Positions 7,700 to 15,384 of a stretch of DNA of 23,197 nucleotides are shown in pieces. The notes under the pieces were generated by a model. That model saw only the letters and a program-made list of their open reading frames with translations, was not told where the DNA came from and ran no database searches. A program made the position numbers and the translations under genes. This DNA comes from CAYJHC01 sp964370075. GTDB lineage: Bacteria; Bacillota; Clostridia; Peptostreptococcales; Anaerovoracaceae. Position 1 is the stretch's first letter. The number at the start of each line of letters is the position of its first letter. Location: assembly GCA_964370075.1 (NCBI GenBank), contig CAYJHC010000025.1:1-23197 (forward strand), read 5' to 3'.

Positions 7700-9612
7700 T
7701 ATTGTGCACCTCCTAATAATATTATCATCATAAGAAGCATTGGGATAATTATAGCTACTATAGCAGCTATTCCACCAATTCTATTCATCTTCTTTTCGCC
7801 GAAGTACTTTTCCATATGCCAGTTCTTTAAACCAACCTTAGTTGAACCATGGAAAGAATCTTCAAATGATAAGTCATCTCCTTTGTTTACTCCTGCTAAG
7901 TAAATTGGTACAATCTTCTTATTTGTTCTACCAAACATTAGCGCAAACATCAGTATTAGGAATACATTCATTATAATGAAAATAGTCATATGGTTGCCTG
8001 TTAAAGCTAATGTTTCTAATGCTCCAAACGTTGTAAATAGATATGGTAGTACCATTGTATCTGAGATAATAGGGAAAGTGATACAAACTGCAACAGTCAT
8101 AATTACTAATGCAAAGTGAACCGCTCTTTCGTCTTTATTAACATTTTGGTCAATTCTCTCTTCTCCAGCTACAATAGCAGATAGTTTACCCATCCACTTA
8201 GTCCAGTAGAATAGCGTTGCCGCACTACCAAAGCAAATAATTAATACCAAGAACATGTTTCCGCTATTTACAAAACTTGAGATTGTAGCCCATTTAGCAA
8301 CTAACATTCCAAGTGGTGCAAGGAACATTCCTGCAATACCTACCATCATATAAGCTGCAAGTTTAGGCATCTTAGTGAATAATCCATCCATCTCTTCAAT
8401 GTCTTTGCTTCCAATTGTATGCTCTGCTGTTCCTACGCATAAGAATAGCAGCGACTTAGTAATCGCATGGAATATTATTAACATAATTCCAGCCCATACA
8501 GCTTCCGCTGTTCCTACTCCTCCGCAGGCTACGATTAGCCCTAGGTTTGCAACAGTCGAGTATGCAAGAACTTTCTTACCATTGCTCTGAGATATTGCTG
8601 CAAAGGAGGCCATAACAAAGGTAATTCCTCCTACTAGTAGAACCATTAACCCAACAACGTTTCCACCAAGGATTGGCGAAATCTTTATAATAATGAATAC
8701 ACCTGCTTTTACCATTGTAGAAGAGTGTAACAGAGCCGAGGTAGGTGTCGGTGCTACCATAGCCCCTAGAAGCCAGCTGTTGAAAGGCATTTGCGCTGCC
8801 TTTGTAATTCCTGCAAATGCAAGGAACATTGCTGGAAGCACTACGCTTATTCCCATTAAATCATATAGTAACATTTGGGAAAGTTCTAATGTTCCCATAG
8901 TTAAGCCTAAGATAACAATTGCGATTACGAAAGATAATCCACCTAGTAAGTTCATAGCTAATGCTCTAAATGAATTGTTAATAGCTTCTTTTGATCTCGT
9001 AAATCCAATTAAGAAGAACGAACAAATTGTTGTAATCTCCCAGAAGAAGTATAACCACAATAAGTTGTTAGATAGTACGATTCCAAACATAGCTGATAAG
9101 AATACAAATAGTAAGAAGAAGAAGAATGGTCTTCTGTCTGGCTCGTTCTTATGGTGATGTTGAAAATCTTTCATGTACCCTACTGCATAAACACAGATTA
9201 GGGAACCTATAATTCCAATAATTAGTACCATTATTAATGATAACTTGTCGATAAAGAAATTGTTCATCACTTCGATGCTGTGGCCAGGGCCAAACTCAAA
9301 CCATACCAATACTGGTGTTTGAATAAGAGCCAAAATACATACAATGTATTTTTTGTGTTTAATACCAAGACAAACAATTAATCCTGCTAGAATAATTTCT
9401 ATACCAATCATTACATAATTTACCCAATGATTTGATGCAGCGAAGACAATCGTCTCCTCCGAGAAATTATTGAAGACTAACAATACTGATGCTGCTGCAA
9501 TTATTGCGGCTCCTGCATAGACTATTACTCCTCTGCTTCTGTCGTCCTTAAGTACTAAAAGAGCCAGTGCTACCACTAGTGGAAAAACAATCAAGAAAAT
9601 TAAAATGCTCAT
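7699..9612 (-). CDS. echA: Ech hydrogenase membrane subunit A (NuoL/Mrp antiporter-like)
   Basis: The first gene of the operon encodes a 637-residue polytopic protein of the proton-conducting antiporter family (NuoL/MrpA-like). It is thought to move H+ or Na+ when ferredoxin oxidation drives H2 formation. The Proton_antipo_M core is recognisable from about residue 170, including APTPTSALLHSSTMVKAGV with its conserved Lys and His region, followed by many hydrophobic helices. Length fits EchA. The start is set by AGGAGGA a few bases upstream. The leader from the promoter at 9676-9704 is about 57 nt. Confidence 0.93.
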   Translation of the reverse strand: MSILIFLIVFPLVVALALLVLKDDRSRGVIVYAGAAIIAAASVLLVFNNFSEETIVFAASNHWVNYVMIGIEIILAGLIVCLGIKHKKYIVCILALIQTPVLVWFEFGPGHSIEVMNNFFIDKLSLIMVLIIGIIGSLICVYAVGYMKDFQHHHKNEPDRRPFFFFLLFVFLSAMFGIVLSNNLLWLYFFWEITTICSFFLIGFTRSKEAINNSFRALAMNLLGGLSFVIAIVILGLTMGTLELSQMLLYDLMGISVVLPAMFLAFAGITKAAQMPFNSWLLGAMVAPTPTSALLHSSTMVKAGVFIIIKISPILGGNVVGLMVLLVGGITFVMASFAAISQSNGKKVLAYSTVANLGLIVACGGVGTAEAVWAGIMLIIFHAITKSLLFLCVGTAEHTIGSKDIEEMDGLFTKMPKLAAYMMVGIAGMFLAPLGMLVAKWATISSFVNSGNMFLVLIICFGSAATLFYWTKWMGKLSAIVAGEERIDQNVNKDERAVHFALVIMTVAVCITFPIISDTMVLPYLFTTFGALETLALTGNHMTIFIIMNVFLILMFALMFGRTNKKIVPIYLAGVNKGDDLSFEDSFHGSTKVGLKNWHMEKYFGEKKMNRIGGIAAIVAIIIPMLLMMIILLGGAQ

Positions 9613-9645
9613 GTATTCCTCCTCATTCGCTACTTATTGTTCTAA

Positions 9646-9664
9646 TATGTACACAATATACATA
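9646..9664. promoter_or_regulatory. Candidate operator in the ech leader
   Basis: A perfect inverted repeat TATGTA-N7-TACATA starts only about 5 nt downstream of the predicted ech transcription start. A repressor bound here would block the promoter. I cannot match it to a known regulator; it is not a Rex or FNR consensus. Confidence 0.4.
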
Positions 9665-9675
9665 CTACCTCAATA

Positions 9676-9704
9676 ATTATATAATATTGTTCTTTTTTTA
9701 TCAA
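9676..9704 (-). promoter_or_regulatory. Sigma-A promoter of the ech operon
   Basis: On the minus strand TTGATA (9704-9699) and a perfect TATAAT (9681-9676) are 17 nt apart. A-tracts lie just upstream of the -35, as in an UP element. Transcription would start near 9669, about 57 nt before echA. Confidence 0.85.
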
Positions 9705-9734
9705 GGTTTTTTTGAGGTAAATTGTTCTTTTTTT
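9686..9734. repeat. 14-nt direct repeat at the ech promoter
   Basis: ATTGTTCTTTTTTT occurs at 9686-9699 and again at 9721-9734, 35 bp apart start to start. The first copy fills most of the promoter spacer and the second lies just upstream of the -35. It may be a two-site binding element, or just T-rich sequence. Confidence 0.5.
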
Positions 9735-9880
9735 GCATTCAATTTTCTCAATTCATTTTTTTTGATTTTTTCAATCAATTTTCATTCCGTTCTTAGATTT
9801 TTCTTGCAATTTCAAGAGCTTTCACAGTTACTTTTCTTTTTACTTTTCACTAAACCTTACAGTAATTATGGCTTTTTTAC

Positions 9881-9989
9881 AAAAAAAAATTAAGAGGAGA
9901 ACAGTTTCAGCAAACTTGTTGCGCTTTACCACAACCTTGTAATGTTTGCCACTTTCCCCTCTTTGTATTTTGCTATTATTTATTTCCCT
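9881..9989 (-). ncRNA. Candidate structured small RNA or attenuator ending in an intrinsic terminator
   Basis: On the minus strand a 10-bp outer stem (9963-9954 with 9901-9892, with a G-U pair only on this strand) encloses a perfect 6-bp stem GCAAAC/GTTTGC (9949-9944 with 9915-9910). That in turn encloses a 6-bp hairpin GTTGTG/CGCAAC (9935-9930 with 9923-9918, one G-U). The outer stem is followed by AA and nine U residues (9889-9881). A promoter at 9996-10024 would start RNA near 9989, giving about 109 nt. No ATG occurs inside. It could be a free small RNA, a leader attenuator ahead of ech, or an elaborate terminator for the gene ending at 10083. I match it to no known riboswitch. Confidence 0.55.
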
Positions 9990-9995
9990 CGTAGG

Positions 9996-10024
9996 ATTTT
10001 AGACTTGTTGGTTAAAATATTCAA
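9996..10024 (-). promoter_or_regulatory. Promoter of the candidate small RNA
   Basis: TTGAAT (10024-10019) and TAAAAT (10001-9996) on the minus strand are exactly 17 nt apart. They lie between the stop codon at 10083 and the structured element, where no protein gene follows for about 380 nt. Confidence 0.55.
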
Positions 10025-10082
10025 TCTTCTTACACATCCGAATTTAGGTTACAAATTTATACTGTCATATTTTCTTTAACTA

Positions 10083-12056
10083 CTATTGTACAATTTTAAG
10101 ATTTGGCTTTTCTAAATTATTTGATACCAAGAAAGATTTAAAGTTACCAAACTGCAGCGGTTTAGTAAACACGTACCCTTGTAGATACTCACATCCACAG
10201 CTCATTAGAAAGTCTTGCTGTTCTTCCGTTTCAACACCTTCTATTACTATTTCTCGATTAGTCGCCTTAATTCCATTTACCAAATTCACAAAAAAATCTT
10301 TATTTTCAGAAGTAGATGTTGCTGCGAGAAGCAGACTTCTGTCTATCTTAATTACCTTTACTGGAAGTCCTAAAAGAACACTCATATTCGAGTAGTCTAC
10401 ACCAAAATCATCAAGTTCAAAGGCAGTTCCATGCTCTTGTAAATCAGCTATTACATCATTTGCCACCTCAGAGTCAGCAATTAACGTCCGCTCCGTAATT
10501 TCGATTTTAATCATTTCTGGCGGAATATTATACTTCTCTAGGGTTTCAACCACCCTATCCGCCATATCCGCTTGAGAGAATTGTTGATATGAGAAATTAA
10601 CAGATACACTTTCTAAGTATAGATAGTTAGGATACTCATCCATTAAGGACCTTAAGTCCGAACAGACTTTTTCTAAAATAATGTAAGTCATATCTTTAAT
10701 CAAACCAGTTTCTTCAGCTATTTCAATAAAATCATTTGGATAAATTAACGAGCCATTTTGCCCCACCATTCTAACAAGTGCTTCTGCATGAGAGAATTTC
10801 TTAGTCTCAGTTGAGTAAATTGGCTGATAATGTAGTTCAAAAGAATTATCATTAATTGCCGCCTTAATTTGCTGAATCATGAAATTATTCCCTCTAATGT
10901 TATTCAGGACTGAAATATCATAAAGGAATTTCTTCTTTTCCCCATCCTCTTTAAGTAGCCTAATTGAGTAATCTGCAGCAGAAACAAGCTCCTTAATATT
11001 AGTTCCAAAATCAGGATAGTCTACTCTTGCACAAATTACATCCATACTAATTGTTTCAGACTCCACCTTAAAAGTATCATCATAGCTAGAAAGGACCTTC
11101 TTAAAGATGCTATTATAATGTTGAGTAGAAATATTATTATTTCTGATTATAATTGCAAATTCATCCCCTGTATATCTAAAAACATAACCCGAAGGAAAAG
11201 GCTTACTAACATGGCTACCTATTCTTTGGAGAACCTTATCCCCAAAATCCAAACCAAATTGTTCATTAATCACCTTAAAGTTACGTAAACTTAAAATGTA
11301 AATTGAGAAAGGACTATCTTTCTTAGATAAATGTCCAAGCTTTTTCATAAATGCACTTCTGTTAGGAAGGTCTGTAAGTGGATCAGTTGATTTTGATACA
11401 TTTTGAATGTATAAATGAATTACAAGTATCCCCATGACACTGGCCGTTCCAGACAGGATAATCTCAGGATTTTGAAACTGAACAAAAGTAATGGAAAACA
11501 CAAGAAACAAATTCAATAATAATATTTGCATTGTACTGCGATAAGCTGTTCTAATGTTCGTTATAGTTAGGAATAATACTCCTGCTGCATAAAATCCTGC
11601 AATTGCATAAGGGAATTGCCAATAAGCGCCCTGAACATAACCATCACTTACTGAAAGTGTAAACAAGTCTCCTATAAAGTACATTCCCATGATTAATACT
11701 ATGTAAATCATATATGGTAGTGAAGCTACTACAAAATACCACTTTGTTTTACTCAGAGTTCTAGATGAAGCAACTATAGCAACTGCATATAGAAATGTCA
11801 CATACGAAACTACCGGACAGAGAATAAAATACATCACTGTAGTTACTTCACCAAAAATAAGAGTTGATTCCTTTAGTATTTCTAAAGTAAATATACTAGA
11901 GGCCAATGTAAAAGACACTGCAGCAATAGCCCCAATGTACATAAACCTTAATACTTTAAATTTTATAGATTTTCCCTCGTTATTTCTCAAAAAACTAAAT
12001 AACAGTATTATAAGTAATATCAAGGAAATTGCTTCTGGCGCTAAGTTATAGTTCAT
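10083..12056 (-). CDS. Seven-TM protein with degenerate GGDEF and intact EAL domain
   Basis: A membrane-bound 657-residue c-di-GMP protein. About seven hydrophobic helices fill residues 7-217 and form the sensory part. The GGDEF domain (about 222-380) begins DPLTDLPNR but is degraded: the motif is TGDEF (296-300) and the metal-binding Asp is replaced by Ser (SLRNFK, 256-261), so cyclase activity is unlikely. The EAL domain (about 395-640) keeps EAL 425-427, N487, the Glu of EITER, DD 549-550, K570, the Glu pair of IEGVE and Q626, so phosphodiesterase activity is likely. The start has AGGAAGGG about 5 nt upstream. A TTGAGG-17-TATAAT promoter at 12282-12310 implies a leader of about 220 nt. The likely role is lowering c-di-GMP in response to a membrane signal, with GGDEF perhaps a GTP sensor. 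Confidence 0.92.
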   Translation of the reverse strand: MNYNLAPEAISLILLIILLFSFLRNNEGKSIKFKVLRFMYIGAIAAVSFTLASSIFTLEILKESTLIFGEVTTVMYFILCPVVSYVTFLYAVAIVASSRTLSKTKWYFVVASLPYMIYIVLIMGMYFIGDLFTLSVSDGYVQGAYWQFPYAIAGFYAAGVLFLTITNIRTAYRSTMQILLLNLFLVFSITFVQFQNPEIILSGTASVMGILVIHLYIQNVSKSTDPLTDLPNRSAFMKKLGHLSKKDSPFSIYILSLRNFKVINEQFGLDFGDKVLQRIGSHVSKPFPSGYVFRYTGDEFAIIIRNNNISTQHYNSIFKKVLSSYDDTFKVESETISMDVICARVDYPDFGTNIKELVSAADYSIRLLKEDGEKKKFLYDISVLNNIRGNNFMIQQIKAAINDNSFELHYQPIYSTETKKFSHAEALVRMVGQNGSLIYPNDFIEIAEETGLIKDMTYIILEKVCSDLRSLMDEYPNYLYLESVSVNFSYQQFSQADMADRVVETLEKYNIPPEMIKIEITERTLIADSEVANDVIADLQEHGTAFELDDFGVDYSNMSVLLGLPVKVIKIDRSLLLAATSTSENKDFFVNLVNGIKATNREIVIEGVETEEQQDFLMSCGCEYLQGYVFTKPLQFGNFKSFLVSNNLEKPNLKIVQ

Positions 12057-12281
12057 ATTTCCCTTCCTGTTGTTGTAACAAGTCTAAACTAAACATTTTT
12101 TTCTAAATTATTCTACGCAAAATAACCATTTATATATAGATGGTATGCATTTTACATTTAACCTTCCTTCTGTAAATATAAAAATAATAACCATTAAATA
12201 AACTGTTGCTAATGAAAACTTATTTTTTCAATCAATTGATTCTATTTCCATATAAATAAACAATCTACTAGGTCTTAAACA

Positions 12282-12310
12282 ATTATAACAAAACCCTTGT
12301 GTCTCCTCAA
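12282..12310 (-). promoter_or_regulatory. Promoter of the 7TM-GGDEF-EAL gene
   Basis: TTGAGG (12310-12305) and a perfect TATAAT (12287-12282) are 17 nt apart on the minus strand. Predicted start near 12275, leaving a long untranslated leader before the ATG at 12056. Confidence 0.65.
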
Positions 12311-12322
12311 TGAACTTCAAAG

Positions 12323-12346
12323 AAAAAACACTAGAATCACAAGTGT
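12323..12346 (-). terminator. Second, weaker hairpin-U-tract after the filament operon
   Basis: On the minus strand AACACT/AGTGTT (12346-12341 approx. with 12332-12327), 6 bp with a 9-nt loop, is followed by more U residues (12326-12323). It lies just upstream of the next promoter and may act as a fail-safe terminator. Confidence 0.5.
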
Positions 12347-12401
12347 TACACACTTAATCACTCTCCCATTATATCAACTTACTTAATTGCCAAAATTAAA
12401 C

Positions 12402-12448
12402 AAATCTCTATTTCAACCTTAGGTAATCGAAGGTAAAAATAGAGATTT
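12402..12448 (-). terminator. Terminator hairpin of the filament operon
   Basis: A perfect 12-bp AT-rich stem (12448-12437 with 12413-12402) contains an inner 5-bp stem ACCTT/AAGGT (12434-12430 with 12420-12416). It starts about 40 nt after the pilT-like stop codon and is followed on the minus strand by a U-rich but interrupted tail. Confidence 0.65.
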
Positions 12449-12489
12449 TCAATCATTTAGTATTTTAGATTTGTTTAAGTACCAGCAAT

Positions 12490-13587
12490 TTATTTTAAGC
12501 CTAGGCGCTTCTTTGTCATCTCTTTGTTATTCGCATACTTTAACAATACTTCTTCTGTAATAACATCATCGTTATACAGATCAATTAGACTTTTATCCAT
12601 GCTTATCATTCCCTCTTCAGGAGCGGCTGTAGCAATGGCATTATTAATCTGATGAGTTTTCCCTTCTCTAATCAAGTTTGCTATTGCTGGAGTTACCACT
12701 ACCACTTCAAACACTGGTGTTAGCTGCCCAGTTTTTGTAGGTATAAGCTGCTGGGACACTACTACTCTTAACACCATGGAAAGCTGCAATAGGATTTGCG
12801 ACTGCTGGTTTGGTGGGAAGGAGTCAACAATTCTATCAATTGATTTTGCCGCTCCTATGGTATGTAAGCTACTTAAAATCAGGTGGCCAGTTTCAGCTGC
12901 AGTCATAGCAATTTCAATAGTTTCTGAATCTCTAAGTTCGCCAATTAATATTACATTTGGAGCCTGCCTAAGAGCTGCTCTAAGGGCAGACACAAAACTT
13001 TCTGTATCAATATTTATCTCTCTCTGGGTAACAATGCTACTTTTGTGAGCGTGTAAAAACTCAAGGGGGTCTTCAAGAGTGATAATATGTGATTCTTTGT
13101 TTTGATTAATATCATTAATTGCACAGGCCAAGGTTGTACTCTTTCCACTACCTGCAGGTCCTGTAACTAAAGCCATTCCGCTAGAAAGATTCGCTATCTT
13201 TGCAACCGTATCCCCAATTCCGAGGGAAGCCGAGTCCGGAAGATTAAAAGCAATTATTCTAATTACAGCAGCAAAAGTACCACGTTGTCTATACGCATTT
13301 ACCCTAAATCTAGATACATCTTGTATAGCAAAAGAAAAATCATCATCGCCCTTTTCGTTTAACATTTGGAAATTTCTATTTCCTGCCAGTTGATATATTT
13401 GTTCAATTAAATCTTGGGTTGCATTAGGCGCCATTTTTTTGTCATATCCATCCTCAGGGCTTTCATTAAGTTCTCCAAACCCCTCCATCACTCCTTTTGC
13501 CTTACCCTTTATAGGAAGTCCTGCAACAATGAATACATCCGACATTCCCCTTTGCACAGCAAGTTTTGCTATTCTTTTAAAATCCAT
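12490..13587 (-). CDS. pilT: PilT-type secretion/retraction ATPase
   Basis: A 365-residue hexameric ATPase of the GspE/PilT superfamily, PilT subgroup. In known systems it powers retraction of type IV pili; its partner is PilC. The N-terminal domain occupies about residues 1-115. Walker A is GPAGSGKST (143-151), the Asp box ITLEDPLEF is at about 169-177, and Walker B with the catalytic Glu is VILIGELRD (212-220). His-box motifs follow in AETGH and SSLHT. A PilT-like AIRNLIRE element is present but altered to AIANLIREGK (301-310). The length fits PilT and lacks the extra N-terminal domains of PilB/GspE. As the last gene of the operon, 19 nt after the pilin-like gene, it is the only motor ATPase visible. 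Whether it retracts or also drives assembly is open. Confidence 0.93.
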   Translation of the reverse strand: MDFKRIAKLAVQRGMSDVFIVAGLPIKGKAKGVMEGFGELNESPEDGYDKKMAPNATQDLIEQIYQLAGNRNFQMLNEKGDDDFSFAIQDVSRFRVNAYRQRGTFAAVIRIIAFNLPDSASLGIGDTVAKIANLSSGMALVTGPAGSGKSTTLACAINDINQNKESHIITLEDPLEFLHAHKSSIVTQREINIDTESFVSALRAALRQAPNVILIGELRDSETIEIAMTAAETGHLILSSLHTIGAAKSIDRIVDSFPPNQQSQILLQLSMVLRVVVSQQLIPTKTGQLTPVFEVVVVTPAIANLIREGKTHQINNAIATAAPEEGMISMDKSLIDLYNDDVITEEVLLKYANNKEMTKKRLGLK

Positions 13588-13606
13588 TAATCTCTACCAA
13601 CTTCCT

Positions 13607-14086
13607 TTATTCAACGAAAACTGGAAGAGTATCGTCCGCTTCCCAGTCTCCAGTATAAACCAATTTCCATTCTTTAATTCTATAAAAGCCCTGGCCCTCT
13701 GCAGGAGAAAGTAATTCTATCTTTGCATTAAGGCTTTCTTCATGATCTATGGGAATTTCAAATGATAGGTAATCTATACCATTTACAGTATCTATTTTAT
13801 ATTCTTTATTCTCACTTAATATACTAATCGCAGAATCCAAATAGCCAGATCCCTTGCTGCTATATTCTTCACTAAGTACTCCATCTATTTCTTTTAGGTT
13901 CTCCTGAGCCTTGCTTTCAGCCAAATAATATTCGTCATTACTTTCCGCTGTAGAAATACTCATTTCATTATCATTGTTTGAGGAAATAAATGATAATGCA
14001 GCAAAAGTAATTAAACAGGTCAATACAAATACCATAAGCATAAGGCTAGTTCCTATAGGCACACCAACTTCAATTGACTTTTTCAT
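13607..14086 (-). CDS. Single-pass pilin-like protein, filament operon
   Basis: A 159-residue protein with a short positive N-terminus, one long hydrophobic helix (about residues 9-35) and an exported acidic domain ending in a WEADDTLPVF-like tail. This layout resembles minor pilins or PilX-like proteins. A standard prepilin peptidase site with Glu at +5 is not seen: the segment reads EVGVPIGTSLMLM. Its start codon overlaps the stop of the preceding gene (TAATG at 14086), so the two are translationally coupled. Function is inferred from layout and context only. Confidence 0.8.
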   Translation of the reverse strand: MKKSIEVGVPIGTSLMLMVFVLTCLITFAALSFISSNNDNEMSISTAESNDEYYLAESKAQENLKEIDGVLSEEYSSKGSGYLDSAISILSENKEYKIDTVNGIDYLSFEIPIDHEESLNAKIELLSPAEGQGFYRIKEWKLVYTGDWEADDTLPVFVE

Positions 14087-14523
14087 TATTGGCCACCTCC
14101 TACAGTTTTAGGATTATACACCTTTGTATTTAATTCATATATTACTTTTTCTTCACCTTTCAAATATGTACTAATGGTTATATCCTTCATCCCATCCTGT
14201 TCTTTTACTAGGACTTGTAACTCATAGTCTCCTTCTTCCTTACTTACAAATTCTCCATCCTCATCGTAATAGGTTACAATGTAAACGTCCTCTTTCACCA
14301 TAGGAAAGATGTCAAATAAAGGTTCTGTCTCACCGTTATTAGCTATTATCACTTCTGCAATAGAGCTAGCCTTCGTAACTGCATGGTCTCTATCAAAGCT
14401 TTCATTTCCTAAAGTGTTGGAATAGACAAAAAGTTGAATACACACTGCAGAGCAGAGGGCAAAAAACAATATTGAAATTATTAGTTCCATTAGAAATATA
14501 CTTGATTTTCGTTGTAATTTCAT
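14086..14523 (-). CDS. Pseudopilin-like protein with atypical prepilin site
   Basis: A 145-residue protein beginning MKLQRKSSIFLMELIISILF. The positive N-terminus and the hydrophobic helix with Glu at the fifth position of the presumed mature protein (S|IFLME) match type IV prepilins. However, Ser stands where Gly normally precedes the cleavage site. The C-terminal domain is acidic, with beta-like stretches. The ribosome binding site GGGAGGGG is very strong. It is probably a minor pilin or pseudopilin of the same machine; the altered site leaves open whether a peptidase processes it. Confidence 0.8.
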   Translation of the reverse strand: MKLQRKSSIFLMELIISILFFALCSAVCIQLFVYSNTLGNESFDRDHAVTKASSIAEVIIANNGETEPLFDIFPMVKEDVYIVTYYDEDGEFVSKEEGDYELQVLVKEQDGMKDITISTYLKGEEKVIYELNTKVYNPKTVGGGQ

Positions 14524-14537
14524 TTACCCCTCCCTTT

Positions 14538-15026
14538 CTACTGATCACTTCTAAGCGAAAGAACTATCTGCGACTTAGCATCATTATTATCAACAACAGA
14601 AAAAGAGTAAACCTTTTCTCCTAGCTGATCAATATTAAATTCTTTGAGAGGAATTAAAGGTTCCCCAGAAGCCGGCGTAACCTCTGTGCCTTCCTTCGTA
14701 AATAGCTCTCTTAAATTATCTTCATAATAATAAATATAGTTAATATAGGTTTCTCCTTCGATTTCCGTTTCAAGCAATAGTGCCGGTAAGTCTCCTAATT
14801 TTCCTAATGTAACCCCACCTGCATCATCACTTTGCTTTACCTGCTTTTCGATAAATGCAATTGCAGTACGAGAAGAGAAAATACTTTCTGTATTTTTAAC
14901 ATTATTCTTGTATGCAGTAGAACCTATCTGCACCACAAGTAAGGCTGAAACTGCAAAGACGCAGAACAGTCCAAGGGCAAATAGTATGTCTATAGCCTGT
15001 CTTCTTTTGTCTGAGAATACTCGCAT
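14538..15026 (-). CDS. DUF4860-like single-pass protein, filament operon
   Basis: I place the start at 15026 (MRVFSDKRRQAIDILFALGL), which has AAAGAGGAC upstream and lies 13 nt after the preceding stop; a longer frame to 15113 would overlap that gene. The 162-residue product has a basic N-terminus, one membrane helix (about 12-34) and an exported alpha/beta domain. It resembles the DUF4860 proteins found beside clostridial type II secretion-like genes, but I judge this from general likeness and position. Gaps to the neighbours are 13 and 14 nt, consistent with one operon. Confidence 0.75.
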   Translation of the reverse strand: MRVFSDKRRQAIDILFALGLFCVFAVSALLVVQIGSTAYKNNVKNTESIFSSRTAIAFIEKQVKQSDDAGGVTLGKLGDLPALLLETEIEGETYINYIYYYEDNLRELFTKEGTEVTPASGEPLIPLKEFNIDQLGEKVYSFSVVDNNDAKSQIVLSLRSDQ

Positions 15027-15039
15027 AAAGTCCTCTTTC

Positions 15040-15366
15040 TTACCTTCTAAGTACCGTAACGTCCGGTTTAATATTTGTTGCAAACACGTCATAGTGAATA
15101 ATATACTTATCATGATTCACTTGAAGTGCATAATTCTCTTCTAGGTATTCTAAGGAATCCGGGTAGGCTCCCTCAGTTGCATAGCAGTGAACACTTGCCC
15201 TATCTATAGCAGTTTTCAAAGACTCTATTTCCTGCTCTTGATTCCCCTCACTTACTGAATCAAAGGCCATTCCTAGCACCCCAAAAAAAGCAATAAATAT
15301 AAATATTTGAACCAGCAACTTTAAGTATTTTGGTTTTTTTCTTACGAAATAGTTTTTACCACTCAT
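15040..15366 (-). CDS. Small single-pass protein with pilin-like C-terminal domain
   Basis: A 108-residue protein with a basic N-terminus (KNYFVRKKPKYLK), one membrane helix (about 15-33) and a small outside domain. The domain has the pattern of a helix, then CYATEGAYPDSLEYLEENY, then short beta strands, as in the tails of class III-like pilins. No prepilin cleavage motif is seen. It sits between pilC and the DUF4860-like gene with gaps of 18 and 13 nt. It may be an assembly-platform component; function is unproven. Confidence 0.75.
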   Translation of the reverse strand: MSGKNYFVRKKPKYLKLLVQIFIFIAFFGVLGMAFDSVSEGNQEQEIESLKTAIDRASVHCYATEGAYPDSLEYLEENYALQVNHDKYIIHYDVFATNIKPDVTVLRR

Positions 15367-15384
15367 AATCTATCCTAACTTTCT

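Larger units (their letters stand above)
12057..12489. other. Intergenic region: terminators of the filament operon and leader of the EAL gene
   Basis: No supported ORF. From right to left it holds the two hairpins described separately (12402-12448 and 12323-12346), the promoter at 12282-12310, and about 220 nt of AT-rich leader. The leader contains a 10-nt direct repeat AATAACCATT (plus strand, 12121-12130 and 12186-12195) and no fold I recognise as a c-di-GMP riboswitch. Confidence 0.6.

Noticed and set aside
9925..9951. 8-codon GTG frame inside the candidate RNA (reads MANITRLW)
   Set aside because: The GAGGGG ahead of it is too close and is part of the helix; eight codons give no evidence of coding.
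12057..12281. c-di-GMP riboswitch in the leader of the EAL gene
   Set aside because: The conserved GEMM-I core segments were not found; the leader is AT-rich with only weak pairing.
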